DNA of 27,290 nt from a virus (IMGVR_UViG_3300047299_000121:1-27290), one strand, 5' to 3'. Positions 1-9,110 are shown, numbered from the stretch's first letter. Made by a program: numbers and translations. The notes: generated by a model not told the origin, from the sequence alone.

Positions 1-477
<477 letters not shown>

Positions 478-504
478 CAGCTACCGCCCACGAGAGCGCT
501 AAGA

Positions 505-1377
505 TCAGCCGTCGATTGAGTTGAAGTCGATTGCGAAAACCTGCACAGTCGGATCGAGTAGGACATGGACAACACGCTGGACGATAGCCTCATGGTCATT
601 CCAGCCACGGTGGATCTGGCTTGCCAGGTCATCTTCGCCGAGACGGATGATCTCGCTGCGGCGGATCTGCACGATGCCAGGGTGCCCGTACATCCACTCG
701 GTTGCGCCTACAGCCTGGTTAGCAGGCCCAGTGCCAGGGTATCCACGCCCAGGCACGATGATGTTGTCCATAGGGGTCAGCCAGACGTTGCCTTCTCGAC
801 GCACGACGGCGTCTGCTACGAGAGCGTGGAATGCGATTGGGCGAATGTGGACCATGCCACGATTGCTGGAAACCTCTCCCATTTCCTGCTCCAGGCGTGC
901 CAATGCATTTTGCACTGTCGTGGCCGTAGACGAAATGGTAGACGTTGCGACGATGGCGTCACATGTGACAATGCCAGTGTCCGAGGTGTACGCACCCGTG
1001 CCATCAGACAGGAAAGGGTTCTGGTTTGCTGCACCAGCGTACCCGTCCCAGAGGATGGACTCCAGTGCAGCCGACTCTCCAGCGAGAAGCTTGCGCTGCG
1101 CCTTGTCGTAGAACTCTGCAACACTGATGTCGTCTCCGAACGTGCTGGACTCGTGCGTAGCGTAAAGCACGTATGGCTTGAACGACGCAACACCACCCGT
1201 GCGGGTGACTGTGAGGTCGGGAGCATCACAAATTGGCGTGGTAGCAACGTTGCCGTGCCCGTCGAGTTCGGCAACAAATCCGCCCTCCCACTTCCTGTTT
1301 TCGACAGGAACCAGTTCGGCTGAACTGATCAAAGATACACGTGGCGGGGTTTGCTGCGGTCCAGCTAGAACTTCCAT
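505..1377 (-). CDS. Second capsid-type structural protein (possible pentamer/minor head protein)
   Basis: The protein has 290 aa and starts at ATG 1375-1377. It has the look of an HK97-type coat protein core: a middle alpha-helical section (NALARLEQEMGEVSSNRG at about 155-175), then HIRPIAFHALVADAVV, WLTPMDNIIVPGRGYPG and a C-terminal beta-rich part with the WMYGHPGIVQIRRSEI stretch. It has no N-terminal scaffold-like region. It lies directly downstream of the major capsid gene and is separated from it by a strong terminator, so it is probably made in a different amount. Some large actinobacteriophages encode two coat proteins, for hexamers and pentamers, and this gene would suit the minor one. 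That role is inferred from position and general sequence character. A head-decoration or minor head protein is the alternative. Confidence 0.6.
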   Translation of the reverse strand: MEVLAGPQQTPPRVSLISSAELVPVENRKWEGGFVAELDGHGNVATTPICDAPDLTVTRTGGVASFKPYVLYATHESSTFGDDISVAEFYDKAQRKLLAGESAALESILWDGYAGAANQNPFLSDGTGAYTSDTGIVTCDAIVATSTISSTATTVQNALARLEQEMGEVSSNRGMVHIRPIAFHALVADAVVRREGNVWLTPMDNIIVPGRGYPGTGPANQAVGATEWMYGHPGIVQIRRSEIIRLGEDDLASQIHRGWNDHEAIVQRVVHVLLDPTVQVFAIDFNSIDG

Positions 1378-1407
1378 GAGATTTAGTCTACTCCATTCCT
1401 AGAACGG

Positions 1408-1429
1408 CAAAAGCCGCCCGAAGGCGGCT
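1408..1429 (-). terminator. Rho-independent terminator after major capsid gene
   Basis: On the minus strand this reads AGCCGCC-TTCG-GGCGGCT followed by TTTTG. It is a perfect 7-bp GC-rich stem with a UUCG-type tetraloop and a short U-tract. It sits 26 bases past the stop codon of the major capsid gene and upstream of the next capsid-type gene, so it should attenuate or end transcription between them. Confidence 0.85.
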
Positions 1430-1454
1430 CTCGCTTTGACTATGTTCGCTAGGC

Positions 1455-3218
1455 TCAGGAGCCAGGCGATACGCAAGCCCTGGTGATACCAGCCGAAGGT
1501 GGTGCCCAGGTCTCGCCGTTCGGGCAGACCTCGCTGGTGACCTTGAACGACTCCTGACCGATGAAGGCCAGACCGTTGAACTCCTCGTAGAAGATCTGGT
1601 AGTCGTTCTGGCTGTTGAGCGTGGAGTCACGCACGAGGCCGAGGTCAAGGGAGCCACCGTCCAGGTAGAGGAACGAACCCTCTGGGAAGATGAACCACTC
1701 AAGGTTGTTTGGCCAAGACTGCAGGCCACCTGCGACGACTGGGTGCGTGAACGGCACACCAGCAGCCGTGGTCGTGTCCTGGAAGAACGTGACGTTGACG
1801 CCACGAGCGTCGAACCAGTCGCTGATCTGTGCGTCAGAGACGTTGTAGCGGGCGAGGCCAGCAGAAGCGTCCTGAGCGGCAATGTCTGCCCGCACGATCT
1901 CGGCTGCCCAGAATGGGATCAGCGCACGAAGCTTGGTCTTGCTCGACAGACGGTGACGGCTACGGAAGCTGGTCGTGATCAGGCTGACCTGGTCAAGCAG
2001 CGAGTAGGTCGGACCGTAGATCTGGCCAGCAGCCAGAGCAGTCGATGCGGACGAGATTGCGTTCAGCAACTCGATCTCGGCGTAGCGAGCGAACTCTGCC
2101 ATACCCAGCTTGATCCAGGCCTCAACCTGCTCTGGGTAGGTGCGAGCGCCCATGTTACCGAAGGTCAGCGAGCGGCTGATTGCCTGGACGATCGCTGTCT
2201 GCTCAGCCTCACACGTGACGTGGAGAGAAGGCTTCGGAGCGGTCGATCCTGCAGGCGTCTGGTTGGTATATCCAGCGGCGTCCTGCGCAGCAGTCGTGCG
2301 ACGGGTCGATCCCTGCAGATCCGTGATGTGCGGAGCAGGCTGGAAGCGGATACCACCACGGCTTGCCTTGAACACAGGCAGGCTGTCACGGACTGGGCGG
2401 TGAGCGTCACCGTAGACCGTTAGCTGGTAGTACGGGGTGAGGGTGGCGCAAAGACCACCGGAAGCGACGATTGCCTCAGGAGAAGCAACTGCGTTGATCT
2501 TCGCCATGTTCTCGACAGAGTTGTCGCCGAGGATACGTGCCTCGTCGTACTCACCGTGAACAGATGCGACCAAGTAGCGAGCGCCATCGGTGCCCTTGTC
2601 GGTGCCACGGACTTCGCTGCGGCGCTCGAAGAACAGTTCAGCGACTTCGGAGAAGTCAGCTAGTTCCGTTCCAGGAGAGACTGCACGAGATCCTGCAGCA
2701 GCGACGATGCCCGAGCCCTTCTTCGACTCTGGCTTGGTGTCACCCTGAAGGTCGGTTGGCTTGATCTCGATCTTTGCAGATCCGTCAGCGTCGGCAACTT
2801 CTGCCTTTGCGACTGGCTCAACTTCTGCGGCCTCAGCGGCAGCAGCAGCCTCAGCCTCTGCAGCAGCTTCTGCCTCAGCAGCAGCCTCAGCAGCAGCCTC
2901 GTCTTCAGCGTCGGCCTCAGCCTGTGCCTGAGCAGCAGCCTTGCGTGCCTCGATCTTTGCCAGGAAGGAATCTCCCTGGACCTGAGCGACGACATCGTCG
3001 GACTCAGCTAGCTCGACACGGAGAGTCATCTCGTCCCGGACTGCAGTCAAGGTGTCCTTGATTGCCTCCAGTTCGTCCAACTCATCTGCACCCAGTTCCT
3101 GCTGTCCACGAGTCTCCTCGTAGTCGGCCACAAGAACCGCCTCAAACTCGGATAGCTCCTCGTCTGAAAGCAGACCCAAGTCGATCTCGACTTCCTCAGT
3201 TACGATCTCTTCGCTCAT
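1455..3218 (-). CDS. Major capsid protein with acidic, Ala/Glu-rich N-terminal region
   Basis: The protein has 587 aa if it starts at the ATG encoding MSEEIVTEEV; the open frame runs further upstream to 3260 but without a convincing start. Residues 1-180 are very acidic and then Ala/Glu repetitive (about 90-150), predicted to be helical or coiled coil. This resembles a scaffold or delta domain that is removed during maturation of HK97-type capsids. From about residue 190 the sequence is capsid-like, with SVENMAKINAVASPEAIVASGGLC, a long helical spine segment (YPEQVEAWIKLGMAEFARYAEIELLNA) and a C-terminal domain containing WFIFPEGSFLYLDGGSLDLG. It directly follows the prohead protease, the usual order for this module. 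Major capsid is the best assignment because this is the larger and more typical coat-like product. Cleavage near residue 180 is inferred. Confidence 0.8.
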   Translation of the reverse strand: MSEEIVTEEVEIDLGLLSDEELSEFEAVLVADYEETRGQQELGADELDELEAIKDTLTAVRDEMTLRVELAESDDVVAQVQGDSFLAKIEARKAAAQAQAEADAEDEAAAEAAAEAEAAAEAEAAAAAEAAEVEPVAKAEVADADGSAKIEIKPTDLQGDTKPESKKGSGIVAAAGSRAVSPGTELADFSEVAELFFERRSEVRGTDKGTDGARYLVASVHGEYDEARILGDNSVENMAKINAVASPEAIVASGGLCATLTPYYQLTVYGDAHRPVRDSLPVFKASRGGIRFQPAPHITDLQGSTRRTTAAQDAAGYTNQTPAGSTAPKPSLHVTCEAEQTAIVQAISRSLTFGNMGARTYPEQVEAWIKLGMAEFARYAEIELLNAISSASTALAAGQIYGPTYSLLDQVSLITTSFRSRHRLSSKTKLRALIPFWAAEIVRADIAAQDASAGLARYNVSDAQISDWFDARGVNVTFFQDTTTAAGVPFTHPVVAGGLQSWPNNLEWFIFPEGSFLYLDGGSLDLGLVRDSTLNSQNDYQIFYEEFNGLAFIGQESFKVTSEVCPNGETWAPPSAGITRACVSPGS

Positions 3219-3267
3219 GGATTCAACTCTACAGTAAGCCATAAACGAGAAATGACGCAATGACTAT

Positions 3268-4578
3268 TCAGGCGTTCTTCTCGGCGCATTCTGCACAATC
3301 TGTGCAGCCGTCCTTGCATCCCTTCTTGCCCTTCTTGCCGAACTCTAGTCCAGTCTCTTCCCACATTGCAAGGTCGAGTAGGCGCAAACGGTTAGCCAAT
3401 TCCTCTGAGTCATTCTTCTCCTCAACTGGAATTACTTCGAGATCGACAACCTCTGCAGCCTCAAATTCTTCGTCGTCGTTCTCACAACCACAAAGACCAG
3501 AAGCGATCAAGCTTACCTGTGCGCCAGCAACGAGACCTGCCCGTGCACGTGGCACCGGGAAGCCTGGAGTGTTGACTGCGAGGATGCCAACTAGCTCCAA
3601 AGAATTGCCGACCTGACGCCAGTCACCAGAAACCATCGACGCACGAAGCGTAGCGATCTGCTCAGGCGTAGCGGTTGGCGACACGGAACCGGCGAACCAG
3701 ATACCGTGCTCGTCTTCTCCAGCGTGGACGTAGCCGCCCTGGTATCCCGTGTTGTCATAGTGCTCAACAGCAGGCTGTGCGCCAAACTCGATTGCGGCGT
3801 GTCCAGTGCCAGCAGTGAGTCGGCCGACTGTGACAGTCTCTCCGTCTGCAGTCAAGACCTGACCGGTGTTGAAATACTGGTAGTTGCTCTTCGAGCGTGG
3901 AGGTGTGACACAACGGTCACGGTATCCGATGTGACACGTACCCCAAAGCGCAGCGTGTCCAGAAATGCGGCCGTCTGCAGAGATCGTGATGGGCGTTGGC
4001 TCCGTGAAGTTCGGGTTGCTGAACCACTCACTCTTTGGCTCCCAACCATTTGCAGATGCAACGACAGCGGTAGCTAGCTCATCCTTGTGAACGACTGACA
4101 CCTTCGTGCCGTCGAACGCCGGGATTGGGAGCACGGTCACACCCACGATGGTGCCAGCCTTGATCATCTTGATCATGCCTAGCTCCTCGTCAGCGACTAG
4201 CTCTTCGACAACGGCACCGCCGACGTCAGCAGAGACACCGGACAGGACGCCCTCAGCGATAAGCTGCTTGGCCTCCATACCTTCATCATCGGAAGCAAAG
4301 AATCCCTTACCGTAGATCGTGCCGAAACCCTCCTCACTGTCTTCTCTCCAGATCTCTGTGATGGAGCCGATCGCACGAGAAGACTTGTGCCCACCACGGC
4401 CAGTTGGGTCGTTTCCACGAATGGCAAGCAGGGGAATGGGCACTTCTCGCCAATCAATTGCGCCAGCAGAGAATTCCCGGCCGTCAACAGTGCGAACGCC
4501 TTCCTTAGCGATCACCATGACGAACTCGTTGTTGCTATTCGGCGTGTATGTGTGCACGATCTCAGATCCTTCAGACAT
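3268..4578 (-). CDS. Prohead (capsid maturation) protease with Cys-rich C-terminal tail
   Basis: The protein has 436 aa from the ATG at 4576-4578 (MSEGSEIVHTYTP); the frame is open upstream into the portal gene, but this start leaves a sensible 28-base gap. The N-terminal 170 residues fit a phage prohead serine protease: AIDWREVPIPLLAIRGNDPTG, GSITEIWRE, GVLSGVSADVGG and IVGVTVLPIPAFDG, a pattern also seen in U35/S78-like head proteases. The remainder is a long second domain of unknown role with WGTCHIGYRDRCVTPPRS and VGILAVNTPGFPVPRARAG. The last 25 residues are Lys/Cys rich (GCKDGCTDCAECAEKNA), a CxxxCxxCxxC cluster that could bind metal. Gene order portal, protease, capsid supports the call. 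The catalytic residues cannot be fixed with certainty by eye. Confidence 0.75.
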   Translation of the reverse strand: MSEGSEIVHTYTPNSNNEFVMVIAKEGVRTVDGREFSAGAIDWREVPIPLLAIRGNDPTGRGGHKSSRAIGSITEIWREDSEEGFGTIYGKGFFASDDEGMEAKQLIAEGVLSGVSADVGGAVVEELVADEELGMIKMIKAGTIVGVTVLPIPAFDGTKVSVVHKDELATAVVASANGWEPKSEWFSNPNFTEPTPITISADGRISGHAALWGTCHIGYRDRCVTPPRSKSNYQYFNTGQVLTADGETVTVGRLTAGTGHAAIEFGAQPAVEHYDNTGYQGGYVHAGEDEHGIWFAGSVSPTATPEQIATLRASMVSGDWRQVGNSLELVGILAVNTPGFPVPRARAGLVAGAQVSLIASGLCGCENDDEEFEAAEVVDLEVIPVEEKNDSEELANRLRLLDLAMWEETGLEFGKKGKKGCKDGCTDCAECAEKNA

Positions 4579-4606
4579 ACCCTCAATCGTAGAGGAATAT
4601 ATCTGC

Positions 4607-6910
4607 TCAGTCTGACGGCGATAGCTGCAGGGTGTAATCTGGGCCGAAGTTTGGTACGTATGGTGCGACCACACATGAACAGCCCCAGTGATCTCCTGGA
4701 GCATAGTGAGAGCGGCGCAACCATGCGTCCTGTGGCGCAATCTTTAGGCCGTCATCTTCCCAATTTTCGAAGACCAAGCCATCCATCTGCAAGTGACCAT
4801 TAAATGTGCGCCGAGCCTGCTCCTCCCACCCGTACAGCCAGATCTTCTTGCTCGTATCTATGCCGTTGGAGCCGAGCCACTCCGACATTGTATTGCCAGT
4901 AGCCACACCACCGTAGAGCGGCACGGTCACCTCAGGAGATCCACCGCCCAACGTCACGAGCAAGGGGCGCACATCTCCGTACTGCACGAGCGCTCCCGTC
5001 ATGAATTCTCCGTAGATTGGCTCACGGCCAAATGCCTTATCACTGACCATCGCCTTGAGCAGGTCACGGTATTCGCTCGCTGCAGACAGGATGCCGGACT
5101 TCACCGTGGACTGGTAGAGGGGCACGGGCAGATCGCCGACAAGCATGTTCACGATTCCGATGCCCTCCTGCCATGTGAGGTCAGCCAGGTCTGTGAATTC
5201 GTCAATGAACTCTTCAGAAATGAAATCTGACGGGTCAGCCGATGCGGTCACTGCCTGATCTAGGGCACGGCGGAGGTGACGTTCAGCCATCTCTCTCATC
5301 GTGCGCAGTGACGTCAAATCAAATCGGCCGAGCGCTGCACCATCATCATTCTTTGCTGATGCCGTGACTGTCTTCGAGTCCTGCGGCAGGCCTACGCCCG
5401 CCCTTCGTTCACTTGGCAGCTTTGGCGGGGAGGACTTGGGGCCTTGGGGGCTCTTGCCCCGGCTGGGGCTTATCCCTTTTGGGCCTGCGCCACCACCTCC
5501 TGCGGCCGGTGCTGCCGGGGCAGGCGGCTCAGTAGGTGTGCCTGTGACTGCCATCTTGGCGTCGGCCATCTTGATGCCAACTCGCATCTTGTACTCCTCG
5601 CTCTTGTTGTCGAGGCGCTCAGCCTCAGGAACGTCGAGAGCCTTTGCCAGCGCATCGTCTGTGATGACGAACCTGTCGTGCAGTCCAAGCATCTTGTCCG
5701 CACGGTCTGGCTGGATGACCAATTCGCTGGCGTCGTACCAGACAATAACGTCGTCACGGTTCTCGATGCCTGCAGCCTTCAGTTGCTCGTCAGAGAACTT
5801 GTCGAGAGCCTGACGGAGGAATGTCTTCGTCAGACCGGCGCACACTAGCTCAATCAATGGCTGGATGTGTGCCTGGAAGACGTCTTCACGGATCGCCCAA
5901 GCTGTCCAGTGAGTAGCCTCACCGACACCGAGCAGGATCTCCTTTGGTAGTTCCAACGTATTGGCAATCTGCTCGATAGCCATCTTGATGGACGCCTGTG
6001 CTGCAGCGGAATCGAACCGCCTATTCAGCGGCTCGTACTTCATGTTCTTGATGACCTCACCCGGACCGACCAGGAGCAACGGCACGACGGCTGATGGTGC
6101 GGATGCGTCTGTGAGCGGGGCCATCATTGACTCTGCGAGAGCCTGCCACAGCGGGTTAGATTCCATTGGGTTCGGCGTGTTGCCTTGGTTCTGCCAGGCC
6201 GGTGGTACCAATTCCTGCGGTAGCGCCAGGATGCCTGAACCAGCAAGCTGCGAACGGGCCACAGCTTTCTCGGCACGGTTCAGGATGATGATTTTCTCCA
6301 GCAATTCGATGCACGACCTCGTGCCCGAGTCAGCAAGCTGGCTGTATCGAGGGTGCTCCTTCCAGATTCGGAACGTCAGCGTGCCCTTTGGGAGTGGAGT
6401 TGGCTGACCACCAGGTAGGCTTCGGCGCATCTGCGTTCCGTTCTCGGCCACCAGTTCGTCAACCGAGACAGCGTCCCAGTTCACTTCCACGCTGCCGTCA
6501 GGGAGCGTGTTGCTGGCAGCAATGATCCAGGCCTCGCCAGTCAGGAAGATGTTGCGGCCGATCTGACGGAGGAAGCCGGACTGCCCGCCCAGCGGCGATG
6601 CGATAGCTGCGATTGCGTCTGCAACTGGTCCCTCCTTGATGACCTGTGGACCTTCCAATTCTCCGTACGTCTTAGGCTTCGTAGCGCCCACAAGCTTGAT
6701 GCGGGACATCGCACCGCCCACGTAGTTCGTGGCATAGAACAAGTGTCCTTCAGCGTCATAGATACTGAACGCCTGCTGCTGCCAGTCCTGTCGAAGCAAA
6801 GAGATCTGAGTGAAGTCTGTGTAGTTGCTCACTCGATACGTCGAACCACCAGCGGTGATCGCAGCGAGTCCCTGCGGCTCCCTGCTCGTGTTCTTCTTAA
6901 AGATGCCCAT
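4607..6910 (-). CDS. Portal protein fused to a MuF-like minor head domain
   Basis: The protein has 767 aa and starts with ATG (MGIFKKNTSREPQGLAA). The N-terminal ~450 residues look like a phage portal: YRVSNYTDFTQISLLRQDWQ, RQIGRNIFLTGEAWI, LELPKEILLGVGEATHWTAW and a conserved helical region. A flexible linker of Pro, Gly, Ala and Lys follows (about 470-520, with PPAPAAPAAGGGGAGPKG). The C-terminal third ends with RRSHYAPGDHWGCSCVVAPYVP, the H...CxC type ending seen in Mu gpF-like minor head proteins. Portal forms the dodecameric DNA gate, and MuF-type proteins attach to it inside the head, so the fusion joins two neighbours that are usually separate genes. The call rests on the order with the protease and capsid and on these motifs. 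Confidence 0.8.
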   Translation of the reverse strand: MGIFKKNTSREPQGLAAITAGGSTYRVSNYTDFTQISLLRQDWQQQAFSIYDAEGHLFYATNYVGGAMSRIKLVGATKPKTYGELEGPQVIKEGPVADAIAAIASPLGGQSGFLRQIGRNIFLTGEAWIIAASNTLPDGSVEVNWDAVSVDELVAENGTQMRRSLPGGQPTPLPKGTLTFRIWKEHPRYSQLADSGTRSCIELLEKIIILNRAEKAVARSQLAGSGILALPQELVPPAWQNQGNTPNPMESNPLWQALAESMMAPLTDASAPSAVVPLLLVGPGEVIKNMKYEPLNRRFDSAAAQASIKMAIEQIANTLELPKEILLGVGEATHWTAWAIREDVFQAHIQPLIELVCAGLTKTFLRQALDKFSDEQLKAAGIENRDDVIVWYDASELVIQPDRADKMLGLHDRFVITDDALAKALDVPEAERLDNKSEEYKMRVGIKMADAKMAVTGTPTEPPAPAAPAAGGGGAGPKGISPSRGKSPQGPKSSPPKLPSERRAGVGLPQDSKTVTASAKNDDGAALGRFDLTSLRTMREMAERHLRRALDQAVTASADPSDFISEEFIDEFTDLADLTWQEGIGIVNMLVGDLPVPLYQSTVKSGILSAASEYRDLLKAMVSDKAFGREPIYGEFMTGALVQYGDVRPLLVTLGGGSPEVTVPLYGGVATGNTMSEWLGSNGIDTSKKIWLYGWEEQARRTFNGHLQMDGLVFENWEDDGLKIAPQDAWLRRSHYAPGDHWGCSCVVAPYVPNFGPDYTLQLSPSD

Positions 6911-6925
6911 GACTATACGGCCACT

Positions 6926-7081
6926 CTACTCCATATCCTGTGATATGGCCGAGAGAAATGCTTCTAACTCCTCGTCAGGAACGTCTTCATGGTCGAGAAA
7001 TGGTCCCCATGCCCACACTGTGGGCAGACCTACCCGTGCATAGGGTACGGCAGGATTCCCGGAACACGTTTTACAACCCAT
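6926..7081 (-). CDS. Small 51-aa CxxC protein
   Basis: This short frame starts at ATG 7079-7081 and ends at TAG 6926-6928. It encodes MGCKTCSGNP..., with a CxxC pair at residues 3-6, a central aromatic WAWGPFLDHED segment and an acidic helical C-terminus (DEELEAFLSAISQDME). It lies between the DUF1360-like gene, whose stop is only 4 bases upstream of this start, and the portal gene, filling what would otherwise be an empty gap. Tight spacing and protein-like composition support a real gene. No family is recognised, and a half zinc-ribbon is the most that can be said. Confidence 0.6.
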   Translation of the reverse strand: MGCKTCSGNPAVPYARVGLPTVWAWGPFLDHEDVPDEELEAFLSAISQDME

Positions 7082-7085
7082 TCAG

Positions 7086-7484
7086 TCAGTGTATGACGGA
7101 TTCAATCATGCCAGGGATGACTCGCAGTGCGAGCGGCACCAGTACGAAGGTGGTGGTGACTGGCCAGAACACAAACGCTCCGAACAGGGCCAGAGACACC
7201 CAGAATCCCATACACCACGGGCAACTCACGAGTTCACCTAACTTGTGGCCGACAGTCACGTAGTAGTGGTCGCCGGTCACGATGAACTGGCAACGGTCAC
7301 GGCCAGGAAAGTCTGTGCCGATCTTGATCGTCTGCCCCTCACGTGGGAATCTTAGGTAGAACCAATCACGTTGCCGGTCAATAATCGAATCAATACTGAT
7401 CAACCGAGTGATCGAATATATTCCCAATGCAAGGATGAGTAGTGGCCATCCAAACAGTGCTGCGAGTGGTGCTGCTAGGTTCAT
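7086..7484 (-). CDS. DUF1360-like membrane protein
   Basis: The protein has 132 aa. Hydrophobic segments are visible at about 5-27 (LAALFGWPLLILALGIYSIT) and 95-125 (FWVSLALFGAFVFWPVTT, then VLVPLALRVIP). A CPWCMGFWVSL motif lies at about 89-99. The pattern of an N-terminal helix, an RL.S.D-type polar segment and a C..CxGFW motif before further helices matches DUF1360, a small membrane protein family found in Gram-positive bacteria and their phages. The start codon overlaps the stop of the WhiB gene by 4 bases (ATGA), so the two are probably translated together. Molecular role unknown. Confidence 0.7.
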   Translation of the reverse strand: MNLAAPLAALFGWPLLILALGIYSITRLISIDSIIDRQRDWFYLRFPREGQTIKIGTDFPGRDRCQFIVTGDHYYVTVGHKLGELVSCPWCMGFWVSLALFGAFVFWPVTTTFVLVPLALRVIPGMIESVIH

Positions 7485-7795
7485 TGTTCCTTTGCCCTCT
7501 TGTCTTTGAGTCGTTGCCTTCTTTCCCTTCGTTCAATCCTTCTACGCTCGATCGGTGTAAGACCTCCCCACATACCGAGCCTCTCCTTGTCAGCTAGCGC
7601 TGCCAGCAAACAAGCTTCCTGCACCGGACAAGCTTCACAGAACTTGCGAGCCTCGTCGTAGTAGTGCGACGTGTCGCCGAAAGCTTCCCAAATGGTGCCG
7701 TCATCAATCCATTCTTCCCCATCTTCATCGAAGATATCTGGGTACCAAATCTTTTGATCACGTCCTTTGCATTCTCCCTCCTCGTGCCAAATCAT
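7481..7795 (-). CDS. WhiB-family transcriptional regulator
   Basis: The protein has 104 aa. It has the four iron-sulfur cysteines of WhiB proteins: one near residue 9 (GECKGRD) and a C..C.....C cluster (FCEACPVQEACLLAA) at about 63-75. The diagnostic turn GMWGGLTPIERRR follows, and then a basic tail (RRERRQRLKDKRAKEQ) for DNA contact. WhiB proteins are actinobacterial Fe-S regulators that bind sigma factor region 4, and phage versions can shut off or mimic host whiB genes. The insert between the first and second Cys is somewhat long and acidic. It is coupled to the DUF1360-like gene by an ATGA overlap. Confidence 0.92.
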   Translation of the reverse strand: MIWHEEGECKGRDQKIWYPDIFDEDGEEWIDDGTIWEAFGDTSHYYDEARKFCEACPVQEACLLAALADKERLGMWGGLTPIERRRIERRERRQRLKDKRAKEQ

Positions 7796-7816
7796 TACGA
7801 AGAGTCCAGTCTACGT

Positions 7817-8737
7817 TCAAGTATTGATTTCTAGCGCTCTTAGCCAGTGATCCTGCCACACCCACTCTTCGAGATGGTACGAGTTTTCGTGCGTGATACT
7901 GATCGACAAGGCACGGGTAGCTGCAGCAGCAGCAGCCTCAGGCTGATCGTTGTTCGAATAGAACCGAGCCAGATCCGCCCAACACTCACGGCGTAGCGGG
8001 CACTCAGATGCCGCACGGAGATACCACGACTCCTGAGCGTGCGGCCAGACCATACGAGCCATGAACCGGCATGCCTCAGATCTTTCCTGAGCGTGAGTCG
8101 ATACGAGCAGGTAACGCTCGAACAACTGACGTGCACGGGTCCAGTCGTTCTCGTACATTGACTGCCGAGCCGAATAGTACATCGCTCTCGGATCGTTCGG
8201 ATTCTCTGCCAGCATTAGGTGAACGATCGGCCCGTCCTCTTCCCTCCTCGCAGTGCCATTCCATCCAATCTGCTCGATCACAACGTTCGTGTGAATTGTC
8301 GGTCCCGGACCTATAGCAGTCTCGTGCGCCGGATACTTCCAGCGGTAATTGTGCCGAGCATGAATGCGGTTGTGACGATACTCCAGACCCGGACCCCACA
8401 GATAGCGGTACGTGAACTGCCGACCGCCAGCGGCCCAGCCCGCCTCCAACTCTTCCCTCCAGCCGGGGTGCAGCCTCTCGTCCAGAGCAAGCGGCACGGC
8501 GATGTCGATGTCTGCCGATACGAGCGCCAGGCACGCATTGAATGCATCATCGAAACGCCACGGTGAGATACAGATCTTCTCGATGCGCATACCAGCATGC
8601 TGCACGTGCGGTGTCGAGTCTGTGGAGCCTGTGTCAACCAGGAGGATCTCGTCAGCGTCCTGCGCTGATTCAAACCATTCTGTAACGTGCCTCTCTTCGT
8701 TCTTCGCTGGAGAGTAGACAGCGATCTTGACGCTCAC
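7817..8737 (-). CDS. Family 2 glycosyltransferase
   Basis: The protein has 306 aa if translation begins at GTG 8735-8737, which overlaps the stop of the preceding gene in a GTGA arrangement; an ATG 66 bases further upstream would lie wholly inside that gene. The N-terminus is a GT-A fold: VKIAVYSPAKNEERHV, then EILLVDTGSTDST, then an acidic LALDERLHPGW segment near residue 100 where the metal/nucleotide-binding Asp is expected. The C-terminal half is helical and TPR-like (ARQLFERYLLVSTHAQERSE, YSNNDQPEAAAAAATRAL). Phage GT2 enzymes glycosylate DNA bases, virion proteins or host surface polymers. The target here is unknown. Confidence 0.85.
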   Translation of the reverse strand: MSVKIAVYSPAKNEERHVTEWFESAQDADEILLVDTGSTDSTPHVQHAGMRIEKICISPWRFDDAFNACLALVSADIDIAVPLALDERLHPGWREELEAGWAAGGRQFTYRYLWGPGLEYRHNRIHARHNYRWKYPAHETAIGPGPTIHTNVVIEQIGWNGTARREEDGPIVHLMLAENPNDPRAMYYSARQSMYENDWTRARQLFERYLLVSTHAQERSEACRFMARMVWPHAQESWYLRAASECPLRRECWADLARFYSNNDQPEAAAAAATRALSISITHENSYHLEEWVWQDHWLRALEINT

Positions 8738-9006
8738 CTTCGAGTGAACGGCCCGGTGTACCCTTCGTCGTTCAGGTATGGCTTCATGCCCGAACAACCG
8801 CACCCTGTCTGTGCCACAAGGCGAGTCAGGACAGCGTCCTCCATGACATCCCAGGCCATTCCAGCCTTACCGGTGTCAACAACTGAATACCGAATGATTT
8901 CTGCGCCTTCACGGCTACGAATGATGATTGCCTCAGGTGTGTCATCTACATCTACACCCTTGAACTTTCTTCGACCGTTGACGAACACTGCTGCATTGCT
9001 GATCAT
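8734..9006 (-). CDS. Conserved-looking small protein of unknown function
   Basis: The protein has 90 aa from the ATG at 9004-9006 (MISNAAVFVNGRRKFKG). The open frame continues upstream but would run into a tRNA-Leu gene, so the internal ATG is preferred. The sequence has a beta-rich N-terminal half (AAVFVNGRRKFKGVDVDDTPEAII), a central KAGMAWDVMEDAVLTRLV helix and a CGCSGMKPYLNDEGYTG C-terminus. No family is recognised. It is the first protein gene downstream of the tRNA array and overlaps the glycosyltransferase by 4 bases. Confidence 0.7.
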   Translation of the reverse strand: MISNAAVFVNGRRKFKGVDVDDTPEAIIIRSREGAEIIRYSVVDTGKAGMAWDVMEDAVLTRLVAQTGCGCSGMKPYLNDEGYTGPFTRR

Positions 9007-9031
9007 GGTGACCAGACTACAACGTGTTTCT

Positions 9032-9110
9032 TGGTAGCTGCGGTGGGATTCGAACCCACACATTAACTAGGTTTGAGCTAGCCTCCTACTGCCAATTGGG
9101 ATACGCAGCC
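9032..9110 (-). tRNA. tRNA-Leu(CAA), class I form
   Basis: Full cloverleaf with a 7-bp acceptor (G1-U72 wobble), a T-arm GTGGG-TTCGAAT-CCCAC, an anticodon loop CTCAAAC and an encoded CCA. Discriminator A73. The variable loop is only about 6 nt, although bacterial tRNA-Leu normally has a long class II arm. Confidence 0.85.

Noticed and set aside
4578-4740. Extended N-terminus of the prohead protease
   Set aside because: It overlaps the portal C-terminus and has no protease-like sequence; the ATG at 4576-4578 starts the recognisable protein.
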